Assembly (NCBI GenBank): GCA_944383855.1 | Contig: CALWRB010000020.1 | Coordinates: 1-43,333 of the forward strand | Source of the DNA: an uncultured Lachnospiraceae bacterium | GTDB lineage: Bacteria; Bacillota; Clostridia; Lachnospirales; Anaerotignaceae | Direction: 5' to 3' | Length of the DNA stretch: 43,333 nt | Shown here: piece after piece, positions 35,045 through 43,289 of the stretch | How the letters are laid out: each line of letters starts with the position of its first letter | How positions within the stretch are numbered: the first letter of the stretch is position 1 | Position numbers and translations under genes: made by a program | Notes under the pieces: generated by a model | The model's database searches: none | The model's input: the letters and a program-made list of their open reading frames with translations, nothing else | What the model was told of the DNA's origin: nothing

Positions 35045-37456
35045 ATGAATGCACGTTATGAATTTAATGAAATCGAGAAGAAATGGCGCGCAGAGTGGGA
35101 AAAAAATCCCATAAATAAAGAAGATGATGTAAAACCCCGCTTTTATTGCCTGGATATGTTCCCGTATCCTTCCGGTACAGGTCTGCATGTCGGTCACTGG
35201 CGTGGATATGTGCTCAGCGATGTAGTCAGCCGCTATAAAGTGTTGCAGGGTTATCAGGTACTGCATCCAATGGGCTGGGATGCATTTGGTCTGCCTGCGG
35301 AAAACTTTGCGATCAAGAATAATATCCACCCCAGTATCGCAACCGCAAACAATATTGCAAATGTAAAACGTCAGCTGCATGAAATCAGTGCGATTTATGA
35401 TTGGGACAAAGAAGTAAACACAACAGATCCTTCCTATTATAAATGGACACAGTGGATTTTTGTCCAGATGTTTAAAATGGGTCTTGCATATGAAAAAGAA
35501 ATGCCGCTGAACTGGTGCCCGAGCTGCAAGTGCGTATTGGCAAATGAAGAAGCGACCAGCGGTGTTTGCGAGAGATGCGGCTCTGTGGTAACTAAGAAAA
35601 ATCTGCGCCAATGGATGTTAAAGATCACAGCATATGCAGATCGTTTGCTGGAGGATTTGAAAACTCTGGACTGGCCCGAAAAAGTAAAGAAAATGCAGTC
35701 TGACTGGATCGGCAAGAGCTATGGTGCAGAGGTAAGCTTTCAAGTAGAAAATTCTGATAAAGAAATCGTTGTTTATACAACCAGACCCGATACACTGCAT
35801 GGTGCAACATTTATGGTTTTGGCACCTGAATATAAGGATATTCCCGAATTAACAACTCCGGAACAAAAAGAAGCGGTAGAAAAATATTGCTATGAAGCTT
35901 CTACGAAATCTTCCGTAGATCGTATGACAAATAAAGAAAAAACAGGTGTATTCACAGGTTCTTACTGCATTAACCCGGTAAATGGCAACCGTGTGCCGAT
36001 TTGGGTTGCGGACTATGTATTAGCTGATTACGGTACTGGCGCGATCATGTGTGTACCTGCACATGACGAACGTGACTTTGAGTTTGCAAAGAAGTTTGAT
36101 CTGCCGATCGTACAGGTTATCCGTCCGGAAGGTGAGGAAGAAAAGGAACTGACAGAAGCATATGTCGGTGACGGTATTATTGTCAATTCCGGTGACTGGA
36201 ATGGTATGAAAGCCTTTGAAGCGAAAAAATCCATTCCTGACTTATTGGAAAGCAAAGGTCTTGGAAAAAAGACAGTAAACTATAAACTGCGTGACTGGGT
36301 ATTCTCCAGACAGAGATATTGGGGTGAACCGATCCCGATCGTTCACTGCGAGCACTGTGGTGCAGTTCCTGTTCCGGAAGATCAGCTGCCCGTATTGCTT
36401 CCGGAGGTAGAAAGCTATAAACCTACAGAAACAGGGGAATCTCCTTTGGCACATATTGAAGAATGGGTCAATACGACTTGCCCGAAATGCGGCAGACCCG
36501 CTAAAAGAGAAACCAATACCATGCCGCAATGGGCAGGGTCTTCTTGGTATTTCCTTCGTTATGTAGACAATCACAACGACAAAGAACTTGCAAGCATGGA
36601 AGCACTGAAAAAATGGATGCCTGTTGACTTATATGTCGGTGGTATTGAACATGCTGTTTTGCATCTGCTGTATGCACGTTTCTATACAAAAGTATTGTAT
36701 GACTGCGGCGTTGTTCCGTTTGAGGAACCCTTCCACAAACTGTTTAATCAGGGTATGATCACAAAGAACGGCGCAAAAATGAGTAAATCTGTCGGCAATG
36801 TAGTTTCTCCTGATGACTTGGTTGCAAAATACGGCTGTGACTCTTTGCGTATGTACGAATTGTTCGTAGGTCCGCCCGAAATCGACTGTGATTGGGACGA
36901 CAGCGGTATCGATGGCGTATACCGTTACCTGAATAAAGTATGGAAACTGGTATATGCATATAAAGACGCTCCTGTAGCACCTACCAAAGATATGGAGTAT
37001 GTTCGTAATATTCTGATCCGCGATATTACCAACCGTATGGAAGCGTTGACAATGAATACCGTTGTCAGTGGTTTTATGGAATACACAAATCGTATCATCG
37101 ATTTGGCAAAAGCGCAAAATGGTGTAGATACCGAAACTTTGGAAACTCTGATTATCTTGCTTGCTCCGTTTGCACCACACCTTTCCGAGGAGCTGTGGCA
37201 TGAAATGGGTCACGAAACTTCTGTTTTCGCAGAAAAATGGCCTGTTGCAGATGAAAGCAAATTGGTACTGGACAGTGTGGAAATCGCACTGCAGGTAAAC
37301 GGCAAATTCAGAGGAACACTGGAAATCGCAATCAATGAAGAAAAAGAAAAAGTTCTTGCTGCAGCTAAGGAAACTCTGGCAGCTAAGATCGCAGATAAAA
37401 CAGTGGTAAAAGAAATTTATGTACCGAATAAGATCGTAAATCTGATCGTAAAATGA
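35045..37456 (+). CDS. leuS: Leucyl-tRNA synthetase
   Basis: Class Ia aminoacyl-tRNA synthetase charging tRNA-Leu and editing mischarged products. The 803 residues show the HIGH-type motif HVGH at 48-51, a zinc-binding CPSC/CERC segment at about 158-180, the inserted CP1 editing domain (about 225-415, TRPDTLHGATFMVL), and the KMSKS loop at 578-582, then the anticodon-binding and C-terminal domains. The start is ATG 35045, 8 nt after SD AAGGAGGA; the frame is open upstream from 35027 but runs through the SD. It is transcribed alone behind the T-box and ends at its own terminator. Confidence 0.98.
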   Translation: MNARYEFNEIEKKWRAEWEKNPINKEDDVKPRFYCLDMFPYPSGTGLHVGHWRGYVLSDVVSRYKVLQGYQVLHPMGWDAFGLPAENFAIKNNIHPSIATANNIANVKRQLHEISAIYDWDKEVNTTDPSYYKWTQWIFVQMFKMGLAYEKEMPLNWCPSCKCVLANEEATSGVCERCGSVVTKKNLRQWMLKITAYADRLLEDLKTLDWPEKVKKMQSDWIGKSYGAEVSFQVENSDKEIVVYTTRPDTLHGATFMVLAPEYKDIPELTTPEQKEAVEKYCYEASTKSSVDRMTNKEKTGVFTGSYCINPVNGNRVPIWVADYVLADYGTGAIMCVPAHDERDFEFAKKFDLPIVQVIRPEGEEEKELTEAYVGDGIIVNSGDWNGMKAFEAKKSIPDLLESKGLGKKTVNYKLRDWVFSRQRYWGEPIPIVHCEHCGAVPVPEDQLPVLLPEVESYKPTETGESPLAHIEEWVNTTCPKCGRPAKRETNTMPQWAGSSWYFLRYVDNHNDKELASMEALKKWMPVDLYVGGIEHAVLHLLYARFYTKVLYDCGVVPFEEPFHKLFNQGMITKNGAKMSKSVGNVVSPDDLVAKYGCDSLRMYELFVGPPEIDCDWDDSGIDGVYRYLNKVWKLVYAYKDAPVAPTKDMEYVRNILIRDITNRMEALTMNTVVSGFMEYTNRIIDLAKAQNGVDTETLETLIILLAPFAPHLSEELWHEMGHETSVFAEKWPVADESKLVLDSVEIALQVNGKFRGTLEIAINEEKEKVLAAAKETLAAKIADKTVVKEIYVPNKIVNLIVK

Positions 37457-37496
37457 TCTGATTGGATCAATACAACAAAAAAGCGACAAAACATAT

Positions 37497-37544
37497 AAAA
37501 ATCCCTTCTGAGGTGTATCTAATATATCCTTGGAAGGGGTTTTT
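37497..37544 (+). terminator. leuS terminator
   Basis: AAAAATCCCTTC (37497-37508) pairs with GAAGGGGTTTTT (37533-37544) with one G-U pair and a long loop. Confidence 0.7.
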
Positions 37545-38104
37545 CGCAGTAAGGGATTTTTTGAGAAGAAAGTGATCGGAAGGGAATCTATACAGATCAA
37601 AACAAATTTAATATAAATAAGCTATTAAGGAAAAAGGGAAGGGAAGAAGGGGAAAAAATACCTCATAGCCGATAGACCGATACAAAAAACTGTGTATCAG
37701 AGCCGATAAACCGGAAACATTTTTATATTATCTCTGAAAACTGTATAGAAACTGTATGCAGAGAGTTATTTTGAGTCAAATTTTATATTTCAACAGTGCT
37801 TTCAACAGTGCTTTTATCAGTGCGATGTTCTGTTGATTTTATTTTCATGTCTGATCCTGAATATATGATCTCGAATATAGAATTCCGAAGAATCAAAGCA
37901 ATAATTTACATAATATAATTATGGTAACTAAATGAGATCTATATAATAGATAATAGCCACAAGTGTTTTTCGATTCGATACATTTGCTTTAAAAGATTTC
38001 AATAAAACAGAATGCGTCAGAATCCATATATTAAATTTTTCTGTATGAAAATCAGTTTTAAATCATTACAGATATTGCTATTGCGATAATCAACGGAATA
38101 TAGA

Positions 38105-38130
38105 TCTTTTATAATAGTCTTTTATAATAG
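38105..38130 (+). repeat. Tandem 13-nt duplication
   Basis: TCTTTTATAATAG occurs at 38105-38117 and 38118-38130 without any spacer. Each copy contains a TATAAT hexamer. Confidence 0.8.
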
Positions 38131-38536
38131 CATGAGAGTTTCGCAAGGAAATGCGTTTTGTCGATCATTCGAATCAATATGAGAAATAATGCCGCGTGTT
38201 GCTTAAGTCTTTGCAGCCGTAATATCATAAGGGGTCGTTCGTTCTAACACGCTGCAAGTAACATGGCACAGCAATATGAAATAAATAAGAAATAAATCAA
38301 ATGGAATAATGGAATAAATGAGATTTCAGAAGTCTGCTGCAGTATCTAAAAATGGATCGAATATAGCAATTCATAATATAAATGATAAAATTAGCGATCA
38401 GGACCGGATATTGTGCATTGAAATATCTCATACAATTACATATTAACATTACAGATTAACAGATTTGTAAAACAGAAAAGAAAATATTGTGAAATGTATC
38501 GCACATAAAGAAGAAACGATACAGAAAAATCTCATA

Positions 38537-38580
38537 GCGATAGATTTGCGATAGATTTCCCATAGATTTCCCATAGATTT
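38537..38580 (+). repeat. Four tandem 11-nt repeats
   Basis: GCGATAGATTT occurs twice (38537-38558), followed directly by CCCATAGATTT twice (38559-38580). The unit length equals about one DNA helical turn. Confidence 0.85.
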
Positions 38581-38618
38581 ATAGTTTGAGATCGTTATTT
38601 GATTTATATATTTTTCCG

Positions 38619-38660
38619 CTACATCTATTCGCAAAAGTTGTGTTTTGCGAATAGATGTAG
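38619..38660. repeat. Perfect 18-bp inverted repeat with 6-nt loop
   Basis: CTACATCTATTCGCAAAA (38619-38636) and TTTTGCGAATAGATGTAG (38643-38660) flank the loop GTTGTG. No T tract follows on either strand, so it is not a standard terminator. Confidence 0.85.
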
Positions 38661-38742
38661 ATAGCAAATTCTCCTTCTCCGACCAGCAAAATGTTTGGGA
38701 TAAAAATTATGATCTGCTTAAAATGACATTTTTTATTATCAC

Positions 38743-38810
38743 AAAAACAAAAAAACGATATCTCATGCAAAAATGAATCATTTCTTTCTGTATGAAATAT
38801 CGTTTTTTGT
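38743..38810 (-). terminator. Terminator of the M16C peptidase gene
   Basis: AAAAAACGATAT (38750-38761) pairs with ATATCGTTTTTT (38797-38808), with a further CAT/ATG step inside. Read on the minus strand the stem runs into a long T tract. Confidence 0.65.
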
Positions 38811-38852
38811 AAATCATTTTTTAAATGTTGTTATAGTTTTTTTTATAGTTTT

Positions 38853-41762
38853 TTACGGAAGAAGCTTTTGGGTTCTGTCAAACAGTGCAGATTCTTTTTC
38901 AATCGCAGTTCCGGCACCAACGGAACATATGCAAAGATGCTCGGAGATTTTTTGTAGCAGATCAGAAAAAGCATTGATTTCCTCACAGGTAGTTTGGAGA
39001 ATTTCTTTCCTTTCCAAAAGCCGTTTTTCGTCTGTGATATCACAGTAATACGCTACGGTTGCCATTTCCATCAAATCTGAGTTTGTTCTAGGGCGATCTT
39101 TCGCGTTAATGGTCCCAAGGATATACTTGGTCATTTGCCTTTCATCTGCGGAAAATTCCGCTATAAATTGGCTCGCTGAACGGTAAACATCATATGTTTC
39201 ACGCAGATGCGGATCTCGATAAGAATAAAAATACCCGACACCACTGCGTAAAAATCTGCAACCACAGCCATATGCACCGCCTAATACACGGATACGGTTC
39301 CAAAGATATTCCAGATCCAATATCGTGTGCAGCACCTCCATTTTCCCGCTGAATGGATAACCAAAAGATGCATAGGAAAAAGCGGCAGCATTATAAAGCA
39401 CTTTTCCGGAAGAAGTAAATGCTGTGTTTTCTACCTTTTCCACTTTCTTCTGTTCTTCTTTGCTTTGGCAGAGCGATTGTGCAGAAGGTAAATGAGAGAG
39501 AAATCCTTCCACTATTTCTATCATGCTCTCTTTTTCTTTTTCCTCACAGCCTAATACGATTTCCAAATTTTCTTTTGTGAAAATCATATCTGCAATTTGC
39601 GCAAGTTTCTCACAGGCAAGCGGCGCTTGTTTTAGAAAATCGGATAAAAAATGCAAATAGGAGATCCCCTTCACGGTTTCCTTTTCTTTTCTTCCCGCAG
39701 AAAGATAAGAAAGACTATGCGTAATGGCGGCACGATGCCCTTGTGTGGTCATATAATTTTCGCCTTTGATTTTTGTAATTTGTAACAACCGAGAGATATG
39801 ATCCTGTTGTTCCCAATCTGTATGCAACAGACAATCTTCCAGTAAAGCAAGCGCACGGTCCGCTTTTGTTCTTAAAAAGGACCCGTTTACAGATAAAAAC
39901 GTTTTGTATTCTTCCGCGGGAAGATAAAAAAAGTCCTGATTGCAATACAAATCACCAAAAACTGTTTGCACTGACGTAGAAAGCGCTTCCATGGATTTGT
40001 TTTGCGTATCGAGTTTTGTCAGCAGGTCCGTTACAATGCCGCTATACGGAACCAGCTCCTCCGGCAAGTTTTGCGTACGAAACATCAGCTGCAGGTACAC
40101 AATTCCATTGGATTGCATCGGACAATACAAAATCGGCGTCCCTTCCCTACTCTTTTCTTTCTGAAAGGAAAGCGGCTGAGGCGTTTCAGAAATATCAGAA
40201 ATGGAAAGCATCGGTATTTTTTGCAAATCTTCCTGTGAATCCGTTTTTGTTTGGAACAAACGCAATTTTTCCGTATCTTCTTGTATTTGCTGTATTTCTA
40301 CATCGGACAGAGAAGCTTGAAAGTCGTCCAATTTTTTCTGCCAAGCAGCTTCTTCTGCTTCCTGCTGTCCTATCTTTGGCGAAAGCGTATAGATCACTTT
40401 GTTGGGATTGTCTAATATGCATTCCCGTATCAGCCGTTCCAGCAAACCATTTGCGATCCCTTCTTTGACTGCCTGGAAGGTACGCAAAAAATGCAGCGGC
40501 TCAAAAGGAGAACTGCCGTGCAGCCAGCTTTTCATCAACTTCGAGCAATAAACTAACCCTTTTGGTCTGGAACCATAATCTTCTTCTCGCAGTAAAAATT
40601 CCAACTTATCCAAAGCAGCAGAAACCAAATTCTTCGGCAATCCGTTTTGGGATAATTCGGTTAACACATTTTCGATCGTTGTTAAAAATGTTGCCGTACT
40701 GTCTTTTTCGCAATTTTTCCCGATAATTTGCAGCACGGTTTCTCGTATAGATGTATCATAATACCCCTCTGCTTCTTGGCAAATATCTGCTTCCAAGAGA
40801 GCTTTTTTTAAAGGCGAGGCTTGCGTTTCCAATAAAATATACATCAAAATATCCAGTGCCATGGTATGGTACACATCGTCGGACGGAACTGTTTTTACGG
40901 CATAGCTTAAATATGTGCTTTTCTCAGATTCCTCCTGCGCGGGATACGTGCCGTTTTCAAATTTAGAAGACGTAAAATCAGGTGATTTCCCGATTTGCGG
41001 TAAATCATACGAGCGCTCATATTCAGCCAAATATCCGCTGTCGATGTGTTCCAAACATGCAAGAGGCTCCATATTCCCGTATAAGAAGAAATAGCTGTTG
41101 GAAGGGTGATAATATTTTTGATGAAAGGCTAAGAAATCCTCATAACGCAGTGTCGGTATCGCTTCCGGTGTACCGCCGGATTCCATTGCATAAACTGTAT
41201 CGCCAAATAACACACGACTGACATTTTGCGCCAAAATAGCTTCCGGATCGGAATACACTCCCTTCATTTCGTTGTATACCACACCGCTGACTTGTAATTT
41301 CCCATCTTCACCGATTTCATAGTGCCAGCCTTCTTGCATAAAAATCGCTTTATTTTGATAAATATTGGGGTGAAATACCGCATCCAGATATACATCCATC
41401 ATATTATGAAAATCTTTTTCATTGCAGCTTGCAATGGGATACATTGTTTTGTCTGCATATGTCATGGCATTCAAAAATGTGTAGAGGGAACCCTTTGCCA
41501 GCTCATTGAACGGATCTTTAGAGGGATACTTCTCTGAGCCGCAAAGAACAGAATGCTCCAAAATATGCGGTGTACCGCAATCGTTTTCCACAGGGGTTTG
41601 AAAAGCGACAGAAAACACCTTGTTCGGGTCTTCATTTTGTATATAAAAAAGTCTTGCCCCACTCTTTTCGTGAAAAAATAAATATGCTGTACCATGCATT
41701 TCCGGTACTTGTTCAGATTGTTGCAGTGTAAAACCATGATAAGTTTTTTGGACCGTAAACAT
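38853..41762 (-). CDS. M16C-family zinc metallopeptidase (presequence-protease-like)
   Basis: Large clamshell peptidase that degrades short peptides in an enclosed chamber. The 969 residues have the inverted zinc motif HxxEH at H66-E69-H70 (TPHILEHSVLCGSEKYP), with the third ligand E165 in VVYNEMKGVYSDPE, then an inactive M16-like domain, an M16C-associated region (about 460-700) and a C-terminal M16-like domain. This is the order of PreP and of bacterial homologs. There is no signal peptide, so it is cytoplasmic. SD AAAGGAG precedes the ATG. It stands alone, divergent from the reverse rubrerythrin. Confidence 0.93.
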   Translation of the reverse strand: MFTVQKTYHGFTLQQSEQVPEMHGTAYLFFHEKSGARLFYIQNEDPNKVFSVAFQTPVENDCGTPHILEHSVLCGSEKYPSKDPFNELAKGSLYTFLNAMTYADKTMYPIASCNEKDFHNMMDVYLDAVFHPNIYQNKAIFMQEGWHYEIGEDGKLQVSGVVYNEMKGVYSDPEAILAQNVSRVLFGDTVYAMESGGTPEAIPTLRYEDFLAFHQKYYHPSNSYFFLYGNMEPLACLEHIDSGYLAEYERSYDLPQIGKSPDFTSSKFENGTYPAQEESEKSTYLSYAVKTVPSDDVYHTMALDILMYILLETQASPLKKALLEADICQEAEGYYDTSIRETVLQIIGKNCEKDSTATFLTTIENVLTELSQNGLPKNLVSAALDKLEFLLREEDYGSRPKGLVYCSKLMKSWLHGSSPFEPLHFLRTFQAVKEGIANGLLERLIRECILDNPNKVIYTLSPKIGQQEAEEAAWQKKLDDFQASLSDVEIQQIQEDTEKLRLFQTKTDSQEDLQKIPMLSISDISETPQPLSFQKEKSREGTPILYCPMQSNGIVYLQLMFRTQNLPEELVPYSGIVTDLLTKLDTQNKSMEALSTSVQTVFGDLYCNQDFFYLPAEEYKTFLSVNGSFLRTKADRALALLEDCLLHTDWEQQDHISRLLQITKIKGENYMTTQGHRAAITHSLSYLSAGRKEKETVKGISYLHFLSDFLKQAPLACEKLAQIADMIFTKENLEIVLGCEEKEKESMIEIVEGFLSHLPSAQSLCQSKEEQKKVEKVENTAFTSSGKVLYNAAAFSYASFGYPFSGKMEVLHTILDLEYLWNRIRVLGGAYGCGCRFLRSGVGYFYSYRDPHLRETYDVYRSASQFIAEFSADERQMTKYILGTINAKDRPRTNSDLMEMATVAYYCDITDEKRLLERKEILQTTCEEINAFSDLLQKISEHLCICSVGAGTAIEKESALFDRTQKLLP

Positions 41763-41801
41763 GATAAACGCTCCTTTCTTTTTCTTGAATTCTTACTCTT
41801 T

Positions 41802-41831
41802 ATTGTAAACTGTTTTTTTCAAATATGGCAA
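41802..41831 (-). promoter_or_regulatory. M16C peptidase gene promoter
   Basis: On the minus strand, TTGCCA (41831-41826) and TACAAT (41807-41802) have an 18-nt spacer. Confidence 0.55.
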
Positions 41832-41872
41832 TGTTTTTCAGAAAACTTTTTGCTTTTTTTACAGAAAAATTG

Positions 41873-41901
41873 TTGACAAAACGACATATCTAATTTATAA
41901 T
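41873..41901 (+). promoter_or_regulatory. Reverse rubrerythrin promoter
   Basis: Perfect TTGACA (41873-41878) and TATAAT (41896-41901) with a 17-nt spacer, the strongest consensus promoter in the window. Confidence 0.85.
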
Positions 41902-41909
41902 AATTATCA
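41895..41909 (+). promoter_or_regulatory. PerR-type box over the -10
   Basis: TTATAATAATTATCA matches the PerR consensus TTATAATnATTATAA at all but one position and covers the -10, so peroxide or metal control by a Fur-family repressor is expected. Confidence 0.65.
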
Positions 41910-41971
41910 AGTAACAATTACTTACTGAATTTGCTAATATTATTTTTCTAAATTTAAGGAGGAAATTTGAA

Positions 41972-42517
41972 ATGAAAAAATTTGTTTGTTCTGTATGCGG
42001 TTATGTACATGTTGGTGATTCTGCTCCCGCAGAATGTCCTGTTTGCCATGTTGGCGCTGATAAATTTGTGGAACAGAAAGCTGGAGAAATGGAATGGGCT
42101 GCTGAACACGTTGTTGGTGTTGCACAGGGTTCCAGCGAAGATATTATGGCTGATTTGAGAGCTAACTTTGAAGGCGAATGCACAGAGGTTGGTATGTATC
42201 TGGCTATGGCAAGAGTTGCTCACAGAGAGGGTTATCCTGAAATTGGTCTGTACTATGAAAAAGCAGCTTGGGAAGAAGCTGAGCATGCTGCAAAATTTGC
42301 AGAACTTCTGGGCGAAGTTGTTACAGACTCCACAAAGAAGAATCTGGAACTGCGTGTAGATGCTGAAAACGGCGCAACAGCAGGTAAATTTGACCTGGCT
42401 AAGAGAGCAAAAGCTGCTAACTTGGATGCAATTCACGACACCGTTCATGAAATGGCTCGTGACGAAGCAAGACACGGCAAAGCATTCTTGGGTCTGCTGA
42501 ACAGATACTTCGGTTAA
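41972..42517 (+). CDS. Reverse rubrerythrin (N-terminal rubredoxin domain)
   Basis: The 181-residue diiron peroxidase has the domains swapped relative to classical rubrerythrin. A rubredoxin-like Fe(Cys)4 site with C6, C9, C22 and C25 comes first, then a ferritin-like domain with E69, the EEAEH segment (101-105) and DEARH (164-168) as diiron ligands. In Clostridium acetobutylicum such proteins are PerR-controlled and reduce hydrogen peroxide (and oxygen with partners). SD AAGGAGG lies before ATG 41972. Its codons are GCT- and CTG-rich, like other highly expressed genes here. The gene is monocistronic, with a very strong promoter and terminator. Confidence 0.95.
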   Translation: MKKFVCSVCGYVHVGDSAPAECPVCHVGADKFVEQKAGEMEWAAEHVVGVAQGSSEDIMADLRANFEGECTEVGMYLAMARVAHREGYPEIGLYYEKAAWEEAEHAAKFAELLGEVVTDSTKKNLELRVDAENGATAGKFDLAKRAKAANLDAIHDTVHEMARDEARHGKAFLGLLNRYFG

Positions 42518-42532
42518 TTCATCGCAAAATAT

Positions 42533-42567
42533 TTTCCCTGTAGCGTAATGCTACAGGGAATTTTTAT
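42533..42567. terminator. Shared terminator of reverse rubrerythrin and dedA
   Basis: TTCCCTGTAGC (42534-42544) pairs perfectly with GCTACAGGGAA (42550-42560), followed by TTTTTATTT. The dedA stop codon lies inside this stem. Confidence 0.88.
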
Positions 42568-43156
42568 TTCTCCTCTTTTTTCTATTATACCAAAATAATA
42601 AAATCAAAAGTAGAAAAAAGAAAATAGCTATACTGCCATACTCCTTAAGAAAAATCAAATATCGTTCCCGATACTCTCCCAGAAAAAAACCGATCGAAAG
42701 CAATACGGTATTCCAAAGAAATGCCCCTGCTGTTGTATAGAATAAAAAAATATGGTACGGTAATTTCATCATACCTGCGGGGAAAGAAATATACGTTCTG
42801 GCAATCGGAAAAAGTCTTGCGAAAAAAACTGAACTTTTGCCATAGGTTAAAAAAAGGTTTTCCGCTTTTTGACACCCTAAATCAAGTGTTTTCAATCGGG
42901 AACAGAGTTTTCTGATAAAGTTCCCCCCGATTCTGCCTAATAAGTAACAAAAACTGCTGCCCGCTACTCCGCCTGCTGTTGCACATAAAATGACGATTAT
43001 CAAAGGAAGTTCTCCGGCAGCCGAGGCAAACCCGATAAAAGGTAAAAGCACCTCACTGGATATCGGAAAACAGGCATATTCCAACATAACACCGCAAAAA
43101 ATACCGATATAACCAAAATGAAGAACCAGATCTTTGATAGCATTCAATAATTCCAT
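42551..43156 (-). CDS. DedA-family membrane protein
   Basis: The 201 residues form the DedA/SNARE-associated (VTT) fold with re-entrant segments: EYACFPISSEVLLPFIGFAS near the N-terminus, GSSFCYLLGRIGGNF, and the signature FFARLFPIARTYISFPAGMMKLPYHIF with conserved arginines. Bacterial members flip lipid carriers such as undecaprenyl phosphate or phosphatidylethanolamine and support proton-motive-force homeostasis; which lipid this one moves is not visible. SD AGGAGGGG precedes the ATG. Its last codons (AAT TCC CTG TAG) form one arm of the terminator shared with the convergent reverse rubrerythrin. Confidence 0.93.
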   Translation of the reverse strand: MELLNAIKDLVLHFGYIGIFCGVMLEYACFPISSEVLLPFIGFASAAGELPLIIVILCATAGGVAGSSFCYLLGRIGGNFIRKLCSRLKTLDLGCQKAENLFLTYGKSSVFFARLFPIARTYISFPAGMMKLPYHIFLFYTTAGAFLWNTVLLSIGFFLGEYRERYLIFLKEYGSIAIFFFLLLILLFWYNRKKRRNKNSL

Positions 43157-43240
43157 TTTTCCCCTCCTCTCTGTTCATTTTTATGAAAAAGAAAAGGATT
43201 TAGAAGTATTGAACTGAACCAGTAAAAACGGACAATGACA

Positions 43241-43286
43241 AAAAGCCCCCTTATGTAGGATAATAGAACTACATGAGGGGGCTTTT
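43241..43286 (+). terminator. Strong hairpin in front of the transposase-like frame
   Basis: AAAAGCCCCCTTATGTAG (43241-43258) pairs with CTACATGAGGGGGCTTTT (43269-43286) with one mismatch. It can stop incoming transcription, and its 3' arm contains the only SD-like GAGGGGG. Confidence 0.75.
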
Positions 43287-43289
43287 ATT

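Larger units (their letters stand above)
37545..38742. other. AT-rich region of about 1.2 kb without recognisable genes
   Basis: No frame here looks coding; the two minus-strand frames of 72 and 63 codons (38449-38667, 38579-38770) lack an SD and run through repeats. The region holds tandem duplications, a perfect 18-bp hairpin, and a pair of long complementary segments (GCGTGTT 38194-38200 with AACACGC 38246-38252). It could be a decayed element, a recombination zone or a long noncoding RNA locus. I see nothing that decides between these. Confidence 0.5.

Noticed and set aside
36629..37600. A 323-codon minus-strand frame opposite leuS
   Set aside because: Antisense shadow of leuS with Phe/Cys/Ile-rich composition and no SD; it also runs through the leuS terminator.
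38537..38580. CRISPR-like repeat array
   Set aside because: Repeats are 11 nt and contiguous without spacers, and no cas genes are present.
38449..38770. Two short minus-strand frames in the AT-rich region
   Set aside because: They traverse the 11-nt repeats and the 18-bp hairpin, lack an SD, and have no protein-like composition.
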